DNA of 64,000 nt, from NCBI RefSeq assembly GCF_020026305.1, contig NZ_CP075691.1, positions 2,542,001-2,606,000 on the forward strand. The letters are read 5' to 3'. The position numbers and the translations under genes are program-made. This document shows, in pieces, positions 57,647 to 64,000 of this stretch. Position 1 is the stretch's first letter. Every line of letters starts with the position of its first letter. This DNA is from Streptomyces sp. 135 (GTDB lineage: Bacteria; Actinomycetota; Actinomycetes; Streptomycetales; Streptomycetaceae). The notes beneath the pieces were generated by a model. It saw only the letters and a program-made list of their open reading frames with translations, searched no databases and was not told the DNA's origin.

Positions 57647-58602
57647 CCGCGGCGCCCTGCGAGGTCCTCACCCTCGGCGAGACGATGGTGGCCCTGCGCG
57701 GCGGCGGCCCCCTCAAGCTGGGCGGCTCGCTGGAGGTGTCCGTGGCGGGTGCCGAGAGCAACGTGGCGATCGGCCTGGCACGGCTCGGCCACACCGTCCG
57801 CTGGGCGGGCGCGGTCGGCGACGACGAGGCGGGCGAGCTGGTCCTGCGCACGCTGCGCGCGGAGGGCGTCGACCTCGGCGCGGTCACGCGGGACGCGCAG
57901 GCGCCGACGGGCCTGGTCCTCTTCGAGCCGCGGCTGCCGGAGGTGACGCGGGTGCACTATTACCGTGCGGACTCGGCGGGCTCACGGCTCACCCCTGAGG
58001 CGGTGGAGCCGGCCTTCGCCCCGCCCCCGCGGGTCCTGCATCTGACCGGCATCACCCCGGCGCTCGGCCCCTCGGCGGCCCGCGCCTGCCGGCACGCCCT
58101 GCGCCTCGCCCGCGACCACGGCACCGAGGTCTGCCTGGACGTCAACCACCGCTCCCGGCTGTGGAGCCGGGCCGAGGCGTCCGCCGAACTGCGCGCATGG
58201 CTCCCGTACGTCGACGTCCTCATCGCCTCCGACGACGAACTGCCGCTCTGCCTGCCGGAGGGCACGCCCGCCGACGCGTCGGCGCCGCGGCACCTCCTGG
58301 ACCTCGGGGTCCGCGAGGTCGTGGTCAAGCTGGGCGCGGCCGGCGCGCGGGCCCACACCGCGCAGGGCGAGGTCCACCGCCCAGCACGGGAGGTGCGGGC
58401 GGTGGACGCGGTGGGCGCGGGCGACGCGTTCGTCGCCGGGTACCTGTCGGCGCTGCTGGACGGCGCGGACGTGACGGCACGCCTGGACCGGGCGGTCACC
58501 ACGGGCGCGTTCGCGGTGGCGTCCCGAGGCGACTGGGAGGGCGCCCCCACGCGGTCGGAACTGCACCTGCCGGAGGCACCCCACGGCACGGTCGTGCGCT
58601 GA
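57643..58602 (+). CDS. PfkB-family sugar kinase (2-keto-3-deoxygluconate kinase-like)
   Basis: A 319-residue ribokinase-fold enzyme. The N-terminal substrate motif is 'GGSLEVSVAGAESNVAIGLA', the C-terminal anion hole and base are in 'AVDAVGAGDAFVAGYLSALL', and 'VVVKLGAAGARAHTAQGE' binds ATP. Next to a KDPG aldolase, KDG is the likely substrate, giving KDPG for the aldolase to cut. The stop codon lies inside a 37-bp tandem repeat. Confidence 0.88.
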   Translation: MTAAPCEVLTLGETMVALRGGGPLKLGGSLEVSVAGAESNVAIGLARLGHTVRWAGAVGDDEAGELVLRTLRAEGVDLGAVTRDAQAPTGLVLFEPRLPEVTRVHYYRADSAGSRLTPEAVEPAFAPPPRVLHLTGITPALGPSAARACRHALRLARDHGTEVCLDVNHRSRLWSRAEASAELRAWLPYVDVLIASDDELPLCLPEGTPADASAPRHLLDLGVREVVVKLGAAGARAHTAQGEVHRPAREVRAVDAVGAGDAFVAGYLSALLDGADVTARLDRAVTTGAFAVASRGDWEGAPTRSELHLPEAPHGTVVR

Positions 58603-58708
58603 GCCCCACCAGGGCCGCCCCGCCAGAGCACAGCGCTGAGCCCCACCAGGGCCGCCCCGCCAGAGCACAGCGCTGAGCCCCATCAAGGCCGCCCCGCCAG
58701 AGGGCGGC
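58598..58708. repeat. 37-bp tandem repeat, three copies, spanning a stop codon
   Basis: Copies start at 58598, 58635 and 58672. Two are identical (gctgagccccaccagg...) and the third has a few changes. The sugar kinase stop TGA (58600-58602) lies in copy one. The third copy runs into a GGCCGCCC/GGGCGGCC hairpin that could end transcription. Confidence 0.92.
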
Positions 58709-58722
58709 CCGAAGCCCCGGCC

Positions 58723-58962
58723 TCAGCCGCAACAACCCCCACCACAGCAGCCCCCGCCACCCGCGCCCCCACCAGGCGCGGAAGCGGGACCAGAAGCAGC
58801 AGCGGAACTGGACGCCGAGCCGCCCACGGCCACCGTGGACAACAACTTCACCGTGTCCTCATGTCCCTCCGGGCACACCGCGAGATCGGCGGACTCCGCC
58901 ATGGGACGGCTCAGTTCAAACGTGTCGCCGCAGGACCGGCAGCGGTATTCGTATCGAGGCAT
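58723..58962 (-). CDS. FmdB-type zinc-ribbon protein
   Basis: A 79-residue small protein. The zinc ribbon is 'PRYEYRCRSCGDTFE' and 'ADLAVCPEGHE', where the second knuckle reads C-P-E-G-H instead of C-P-x-C. The tail is Ser/Ala/Gly-rich and ends in a Cys cluster (GGCCGGGCCG) that could bind a second metal. FmdB proteins are thought to be regulatory; the true role is unknown. Confidence 0.88.
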   Translation of the reverse strand: MPRYEYRCRSCGDTFELSRPMAESADLAVCPEGHEDTVKLLSTVAVGGSASSSAAASGPASAPGGGAGGGGCCGGGCCG

Positions 58963-58971
58963 GGGCCCAGG

Positions 58972-59793
58972 CTAGCGGGGCTCCCCCGCCGCGCGGGACG
59001 TCCCGAGGAACGCCCGCAGGATCTCCTCCCCCGCCGCGATCCCGCGCTGCGGCAGCACCGTGAGGCCGGGGGCCACGAAGCCCGTGTCGGCCAGTTCGCC
59101 GTGGCCCGGACGCCAGGCGCGGTCCGCCGCGAGCAGCAGGTCGGTGTCGAGCAGCGAGTCACCGGCCGTGAGGATCTCCTCCGCGTCCACCCGCCGCGCG
59201 ACCTCCCGCAGCGCCGCGCTCTTGGTGAGCGGCTTCGGCACCGCGTAGATCTTGCGGCCCTGGAGCGAGACCGTCCAGCCGCGCTCCTCGGCCCACGCGG
59301 CGAGCTCCTTGACCCAGCCGTCGGGCAGCAGCGCGCGCTCCACGACCAGATACGCGAAGAGGTCCTCGGCGACGCGTTCCTTGAGCAGCCAGGCCGGGTC
59401 GGCGGTGCGCAGCAGGTGCGCGCGTACCTCGTCGAGGGAGGCCGACTCGTCGGCGAGGCGACGCACCACCCGGGCCTGCCAGTCGGCGTCGGAGACACCG
59501 TCGACGAGCACGTGCCCGCCGTTGGCGCAGATCGCGAACCGCGGCGGCGGGCCCGGCAGATGGATGCGCCCGTACTGCTCGCGCGTGCGTGTCGTGGTCG
59601 GTACGAAGACCGTGGTGCGGGCCAGCTCCTCGAGGAGCCCGGCGGCGGTCTCGGTGACGTACGACAGCGGCAGGCCCTGGTACACCTCGACGCAGAGCAG
59701 GCGCGGCGCCTCGGCGTCGGGCATGGTCAGGCCGAGGGCGGCGGCGGAGTAGATGAGCGTGCGGTCGAGATCGCTGGCGACGAGCTTGGTCAC
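58972..59793 (-). CDS. HAD-family hydrolase of the ter-associated module
   Basis: A 273-residue Cof/SPP-like HAD phosphatase: 'LVASDLDRTLIYSAAALGL' is motif I, 'TTTRTREQYGRI' motif II, 'KSAALREVARRVDAEEILTA' carries the motif III Lys and 'GDSLLDTDLLLAADRAW' motif IV. In the tellurite-resistance gene neighbourhoods this HAD occurs with PRTase, StiP-like and CitE-like genes, apparently making a nucleoside- or ribose-derived metabolite. The GTG start overlaps the PRTase-StiP stop (GTGA). Confidence 0.85.
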   Translation of the reverse strand: MTKLVASDLDRTLIYSAAALGLTMPDAEAPRLLCVEVYQGLPLSYVTETAAGLLEELARTTVFVPTTTRTREQYGRIHLPGPPPRFAICANGGHVLVDGVSDADWQARVVRRLADESASLDEVRAHLLRTADPAWLLKERVAEDLFAYLVVERALLPDGWVKELAAWAEERGWTVSLQGRKIYAVPKPLTKSAALREVARRVDAEEILTAGDSLLDTDLLLAADRAWRPGHGELADTGFVAPGLTVLPQRGIAAGEEILRAFLGTSRAAGEPR

Positions 59794-62327
59794 TGGGAGG
59801 CCTCCGCCCGGTCGTCGGCGCCGCCCGTGGCGACGGCCTTGCCGTCCGCACCCGTCGCGCCCCGCGTGTACTTGGGGTGGATCAACCCTACGCAGCTGTA
59901 GGGGAGTTCGCCTACTTCCTCGACGGGCACGCCCCGCTGTTCGGCGAGCAGGCGTACGTGGTCGAGGTCCGCCCCCGCGCCCGCGCGGGCCAGGATCTTC
60001 CAGGGGACGCGGCGCAGCAGTACGCGGGTGGTCTCGCCGACGCCCGGTTTGACGAGGTTCACGTCGTGGATGCCGTACTCCTCGCTGATCCGCTCGACGG
60101 CGGCCCAGCCCTCCCAGGTCGGCGTCCTGTCGGCGCTGAGCGCCTCCTTGACCTGGGCCTCCACCGCGTCGGTGACGTCGTCGAAGCGGGCCACGACCGC
60201 GTCGACGAAGTCGCCGGACACGTCGGCGTCCGCGAGCTCGCGGTAGAACTTCGCGCCGTGGAAGTCGTCAGGTCCGACCAGGTCGGCACGGAGCACGGTG
60301 CGGGAAATCAGCCCGGAGACCGTGGAGTTGAGGCAGGCGGAGGGGATGAGGAAGTCCTCGCGGGTGCCGTAGGTGCGCACGCACGAGCCGGGGTCGGCGA
60401 GCACCGCGATCTCCGGACGGAAGCCCACCGGCCCGCCGCCCTCCTCGAACTCCCTTACCGCGTCGGCCAGTTCCCGGGTGATCGCGCCCTTGCCCGTCCA
60501 GCCGTCGACGAAGACGACGTCGGCGGGGTCGTGGTGGGCGGCCAGCCAGCGCAGCGCGTTGGCGTCGATGCCGCGGCCGCGCACGATCGACACGGCGTAG
60601 TGCGGCAGGTCGAGGCCGTGCCGGTGCGCGGCCCAGCGGCGCATCAGGACGCCGACGGGGGTGCCCGCGCGGGCCAGCGAGACCAGGACCACCGGACGCG
60701 GAGACCTCTCGGCGAGGACGATCTCGGTGACCGTGCCGACCGCCTGGGCGATGCGGGCGGCGGAGGTGTCGAGCGCGGCGTGGAACAGTGCCTGGTAGCG
60801 CTCGCTCGGCTGGTACTCGACCGGCAGCGACTCGGCGTAGTGCGCGCCACCGCTCTGTATCGCCTCCTCGCGCTCCTCCGTGGGCGCTTCGAGCGTCACG
60901 GCGGAGAGGTCCTGGAGCAGCCAGCCGACGTCTTCGGGCGCGTACGAGGAGAAGGCGGGGCCGCGGAGGGGCTCGGGCAGCATGGGGGACCTTTCGGGTG
61001 CGTTCATGGCCCGCGCCGGAGCGCCGGACGGAACGCGCGGGGGAACGTACGAGGGGACGACGGCCAGCACCACATGCCCGGCGTGCGCGGAGAGCTGCGC
61101 CAACAGGCCGTCAGGAGCGTGCAGTTGCGGGGTGTCCGCGACCGAGTCCACGACCGCGACGACCGCGTCGAAGCCGCCGCCCGCGACGTTGTACGCGAAC
61201 CGGGGCCCCGCCCCGTCGGCGGGCTCGTCGTGCGCGGGGAAGACGAGGCGGGTGCGGATCGCGTAGCCGGGATCGTCCACGGCGAGCACGGGTGAACGGG
61301 TCGTGGTGGAGAACCGCACGTCAGCGCCGCCCATCCGCCGCTCCAGCTCCACGCCGAGCGCCAGCGGCGCGTACATCAGCTCCTCGAAGCCGAGGACGAG
61401 CACGCGGCCGCGGCGCGCGCCCTCGGGCAGGGCCTTCGTGATCCGCTCGGCCATGCCGGGCAGTGCGTCCCGGAGCCGTGCGCGGTGCGCGGGTGTGAAG
61501 CCGTGCCGCCCGCCGTCGGGCAGCCCCGCGGGCCAGCCGAGTTCGACGCGGGTGACCGCGCCGCGCTCCCGGCGGGGCGGCTCGGCAGGGGCCGTGTCGT
61601 GCTCGGCGACCAGCGCCTGCCCCTTCTCCAGGACGCCGTCGGGCAGCCGCACCGTCCCGGACGCCAGCGCGATCAGGTCGACGCGGGCACCGATCTCGCG
61701 GGCGAAGGCGGCCAGGCGGCCCTGGTCGTCGGGCGAGCGCATGTCGACCAGCGCGACTATCACGTACCGCTCGCGCGGGAAGCGCTCGTGCAGGGCCCGG
61801 ATGGTGTTCAGGACGGTGTTGCCGGTGGAGAACTCGTCGTCGACGAGGACCAGGGGCCCGTCCCCCGCGAGGAGCCGCGGATCCTCGGGCAGCAGCAGGT
61901 GGGAGGTAGCGTGCGAGTGGGACTCCTCGAAGCCGCCGGCGCGCTCGACGCCCTCGACGGGGCGCCGGGTGGAGTGCAGGTAGGGCGCGAGGCCGAGGCC
62001 GTCGGCGACGGAGTGGCCGAGGCCCGTCGCGGTCTCCGCGTAACCGAGGACGACGGCGCGGCGGGCCTCGTCGTCGCCGAGCAGCTCCCGCACCCGGACG
62101 CCGAGGCCGTGCCCGGCCCCGTGGACGACCGAGGGGTGCTGGGGCACGTGCTTGCCGAGGACGTTCGACACCAGGAGGTGGGCCCGCCTGGGGTTGCGGC
62201 GCAGCGCCAGCCCGAGCAGGCCGGGCAGCGTCTCGTCGCCGTCGAGCCCGACCCCGAGCCGCTCGGCGACCCAGCTCCCGGACCACACCGCGTCTTGTGG
62301 CACGTACGTCATGTTCCTCGCGTTCAT
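59790..62327 (-). CDS. Phosphoribosyltransferase-TRSP-StiP fusion (ter-associated)
   Basis: A single 845-residue frame. Residues ~1-250 are a PRTase with the PRPP loop 'LVLVDDEFSTGNTVLNTIRA'. Residues ~260-435 are TRSP-like ('HGFTPAHRARLRDALPGMAE', 'RVLVLGFEELMYAPLALG'). Residues ~441-845 are StiP-like: 'PEDVGWLLQDLSAVTLEAPT', 'LVSLARAGTPVGVLMRRWAA', 'VFVDGWTGKGAITRELADAV' and the C-terminal Pelota-like RNA-binding region. An internal ATG at 60983 with AAAGG 7-8 nt upstream could also start StiP alone. The start overlaps the CitE-like stop (TGATG). Confidence 0.82.
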   Translation of the reverse strand: MNARNMTYVPQDAVWSGSWVAERLGVGLDGDETLPGLLGLALRRNPRRAHLLVSNVLGKHVPQHPSVVHGAGHGLGVRVRELLGDDEARRAVVLGYAETATGLGHSVADGLGLAPYLHSTRRPVEGVERAGGFEESHSHATSHLLLPEDPRLLAGDGPLVLVDDEFSTGNTVLNTIRALHERFPRERYVIVALVDMRSPDDQGRLAAFAREIGARVDLIALASGTVRLPDGVLEKGQALVAEHDTAPAEPPRRERGAVTRVELGWPAGLPDGGRHGFTPAHRARLRDALPGMAERITKALPEGARRGRVLVLGFEELMYAPLALGVELERRMGGADVRFSTTTRSPVLAVDDPGYAIRTRLVFPAHDEPADGAGPRFAYNVAGGGFDAVVAVVDSVADTPQLHAPDGLLAQLSAHAGHVVLAVVPSYVPPRVPSGAPARAMNAPERSPMLPEPLRGPAFSSYAPEDVGWLLQDLSAVTLEAPTEEREEAIQSGGAHYAESLPVEYQPSERYQALFHAALDTSAARIAQAVGTVTEIVLAERSPRPVVLVSLARAGTPVGVLMRRWAAHRHGLDLPHYAVSIVRGRGIDANALRWLAAHHDPADVVFVDGWTGKGAITRELADAVREFEEGGGPVGFRPEIAVLADPGSCVRTYGTREDFLIPSACLNSTVSGLISRTVLRADLVGPDDFHGAKFYRELADADVSGDFVDAVVARFDDVTDAVEAQVKEALSADRTPTWEGWAAVERISEEYGIHDVNLVKPGVGETTRVLLRRVPWKILARAGAGADLDHVRLLAEQRGVPVEEVGELPYSCVGLIHPKYTRGATGADGKAVATGGADDRAEASQ

Positions 62328-63502
62328 CAGCCGGGCAACCCGGCGGTGAGCAGTTCCACGAAGCCGACGTCCTCCTTGGCGACGCCGAAGACCTCGGCGC
62401 GCCGCAGGGTCCGCTCGGCCCAGGCGCGGTGCGGCTTCACTTCGTTCATCTTGTTCGTGTACGACGAGCGCAGCACCCCGCCGCCGCCCCGCTCCGGACG
62501 CAGGATGTCCTCGGCGTCGCTGAACTCCTCGTGGCTGACGACCGACAGGGCGTGCACGGGCAGCACGTGCGAGGGGTGGATGCAGGTCTTGCCGAGCAGG
62601 CCGTTGGCCCGGTCCAGCTCGATCTCGCGGAGCAGGCCGTCCATGTCGTGCTCGATGAGGGCCTGCCGCAGTTCCTCCGCCCGCCCCTCCAGGAAGGGGC
62701 TGCGGCGCAGCTGCGGCTTGAACATCCTCTCCTGCACGCGGAAGTACTCCCACACGGGCCCGGTCACGGTGAATCCGGTGCCGTCGGCCCTGCCGAGGAC
62801 GTTCACCACGTCGGCGATGACGGAGGCCACGATCTGTACGTCGTACGCGGTCATGTCCGGCGGCCTGCGCAGGCCGTAGGCCGAGCAGAAGTCGGTGACG
62901 CCCAGGCGCAGCGCGAGGACCCGGTCGCGGTACTTGTCGACGGTGCGGGCGATCCCGGCGAGGGTCTCGGCGCGGCTCTCCAGGTGCAGGAGCTCGGGCG
63001 ACTCCAGGACGGGCATGGCGAAGAGCCGCCGCCCGCCGAGGGCGTCGGCCCCCGTCTCCGCGACCGTGAGGGCCTCCAGGAACGGAACCCCTCGTTCCTC
63101 GGTGAACTTGGGCAGTACGAATCCGGACAACAGCCGAAGGCTCGGGCCGAGCCTTCGGGTGAGGTCCGGAATCTGCTCGGCGGCGCGGACCCGGACGAAG
63201 AGCAGCGGGGGTTCCACGCCTCTTTCGGCCAGGTCGGCGAATTGCCGGACGAGGTTCTCCTCGGCGTCGGCCACCTCGGCGTCGTCGATGGAATCCTCCA
63301 GGCAGACCACCATGGAGGTTACGCCGCGGCCGCCCTGCTTCAGGATGTCGTCGGCCAGGCGGGGCCGGGTGGCGGGGCTGTAGAGCGTGGCGCCGAGGGC
63401 GGAGGCGAGCAGGTGGGGCGGGGAGTCCGCGGTGAAGGCACACGGCTCCCGATGGAAGAGGCGCTGTCGCACCTCTGGGGCGATGTGCCCGAAATGACGC
63501 AT
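62327..63502 (-). CDS. HpcH/HpaI aldolase / citrate-lyase-beta (CitE)-like protein (ter-associated)
   Basis: A 391-residue TIM-barrel protein of the CitE-like C-C lyase group. 'MVVCLEDSIDDAEVADAEEN' carries the Mg-binding Asp/Glu, 'LLFVRVRAAEQIPDLTRRLG' the conserved Arg, 'SGFVLPKFTEERGVPFLEAL' and 'AMPVLESPELLHL' the active-site Lys/Glu positions, and 'GKTCIHPSHVLPVHALSV' the C-terminal CoA-side block. First gene of the operon CitE-PRTase/StiP-HAD that accompanies ter genes. ATG at 63502 has AGGGGAA upstream. Confidence 0.85.
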   Translation of the reverse strand: MRHFGHIAPEVRQRLFHREPCAFTADSPPHLLASALGATLYSPATRPRLADDILKQGGRGVTSMVVCLEDSIDDAEVADAEENLVRQFADLAERGVEPPLLFVRVRAAEQIPDLTRRLGPSLRLLSGFVLPKFTEERGVPFLEALTVAETGADALGGRRLFAMPVLESPELLHLESRAETLAGIARTVDKYRDRVLALRLGVTDFCSAYGLRRPPDMTAYDVQIVASVIADVVNVLGRADGTGFTVTGPVWEYFRVQERMFKPQLRRSPFLEGRAEELRQALIEHDMDGLLREIELDRANGLLGKTCIHPSHVLPVHALSVVSHEEFSDAEDILRPERGGGGVLRSSYTNKMNEVKPHRAWAERTLRRAEVFGVAKEDVGFVELLTAGLPG

Positions 63503-63761
63503 GAGTGATTCCCCTGTGGTCGCTGTTATCGCCTGTTCCGTCGGCCATGAACCGTGGTGATGTGGCCGGTAATAGTACGTAGGGACGGGTGTCGGGGGTT
63601 CCCGCCGGGCATGAACTTCAGGTAACCCGGCCATGTCGCACACGCTCACCACACAACCGTCGCACGCTCGCAGCACCCGCAGGTCAGGCGCCTGCCGACA
63701 CGGCCGGGACCTTGTGCCCCCCGCGTTGTCCCGCCCGTGCGGGGGAAGGCAGGATGACCGC
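63503..63761. other. 259-bp divergent promoter region of the ter module
   Basis: It separates the minus-strand CitE-like operon from terD. 'ggtaatagtacg' near 63570 could be part of a minus-strand promoter. I cannot see a clear palindrome or RNA element. Confidence 0.4.
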
Positions 63762-64000
63762 ATGACGCACGCGATGTTGAAGGGGTCCAACGTCCCTCTC
63801 GAAGCCCCGGCGGTCCGCGCCGTGCTGCGCTGGACCCCCGGACAGGGCGTCCCCGACGTCGACGCGTCGGCGCTGCTGCTCGGCGGTGACGGCCGGGTCC
63901 GCTCCGACGAGGACTTCGTCTTCTACAACCAGCCGCGCCACCCCGGCGGCAAGGTCTGGCGGCTCGGCAAGAAGCGCGTCGCCGAGGGCCTGACCGACAC
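63762..64000 (+). CDS. TerD-family tellurium-resistance protein (N-terminal part; runs off the window)
   Basis: The first 79 residues: 'MTHAMLKGSNVPLEAPAVRA', 'LRWTPGQGVPDVDASALLLG' and 'SDEDFVFYNQPRHPGGKVWR', the calcium-binding beta-sandwich start of TerD/CABP proteins. TerD proteins mark stress and phage-defence-linked ter operons. The ATG at 63762 has GGGGGAAGGCAGGA upstream; a second ATG at 63774 is possible. The ter module continues beyond the window. Confidence 0.9.
   Translation, partial: MTHAMLKGSNVPLEAPAVRAVLRWTPGQGVPDVDASALLLGGDGRVRSDEDFVFYNQPRHPGGKVWRLGKKRVAEGLTD

Noticed and set aside
58598..58708. CRISPR-like array
   Set aside because: The 37-bp units are contiguous with no spacers, and there are no cas genes.
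59790..63548. A 1252-codon open frame on the minus strand
   Set aside because: Its first ~400 codons are an Arg/Pro-rich shadow of the CitE-like gene; only the part from 62327 is real.

Overview
The window is about 72% G+C by eye, codons end almost always in G or C, GTG and TTG starts are common, and the gene families are typical of the genus, so this is a chromosomal segment of a Streptomyces (or a very close relative). No phage, IS element or CRISPR array is visible. It reads as a core-type region with several small lineage-specific scars: truncated genes, tandemly copied gene ends and a frameshifted serpin.

Layout. 1-4.5 kb: end of a DHA2 drug-efflux gene, a repeat-filled gap, then a two-gene acyl-CoA dehydrogenase/lipid-transfer thiolase operon. 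4.6-11.4 kb: an MFS exporter with an extra C-terminal domain, a methyltransferase, a cell-wall amidase, membrane proteins and an F420-type oxidoreductase. 11.7-14.9 kb: a translationally coupled glycosyltransferase-methyltransferase-toroid operon. 15.1-18.7 kb: a KstR-like TetR regulator, ferredoxin, aldehyde dehydrogenase and metallo-hydrolase. 18.8-24.8 kb: a cobalamin riboswitch followed by two surface-anchored proteins and a complete ECF-type importer. 25.8-28.5 kb: a FadA5-like thiolase divergent from a CYP125-like P450. 28.6-35.3 kb: membrane enzymes, an MHS transporter and a serpin. 35.4-46.4 kb: an O-methyltransferase, small conserved genes, an MhuD-like haem monooxygenase, an MFS-MarR fusion, a permease, a HAD phosphatase and a TMEM165/GDT1 protein behind a yybP-ykoY riboswitch. 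46.6-58.7 kb: secreted nuclease, PhoD-like phosphatase, a FAD protein, DoxX, DedA, small genes, tRNA-Val(TAC), a coiled-coil membrane protein and a KDPG aldolase/sugar kinase pair. 58.7-64 kb: a tellurium-resistance-associated module (HAD, phosphoribosyltransferase-StiP fusion, CitE-like aldolase) divergent from terD.

Two systems connect scattered genes. First, sites matching the KstR operator TnnAACnnGTTnnA (three perfect, three with one mismatch) lie in front of the acyl-CoA dehydrogenase/thiolase operon, kstR itself, the aldehyde dehydrogenase/ferredoxin pair, the metallo-hydrolase, the FadA5-like thiolase and the CYP125-like P450. This is a dispersed steroid side-chain catabolism regulon within 23 kb. 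Second, the cobalamin-riboswitch operon joins an alpha/alpha-toroid protein and a second secreted, membrane-anchored protein to ECF T, A and S components. This is probably a B12 (or cobinamide) importer with an unusual two-protein surface receptor that, in fold terms, invites comparison with animal intrinsic factor. It is the best candidate in the window for an underdescribed system.
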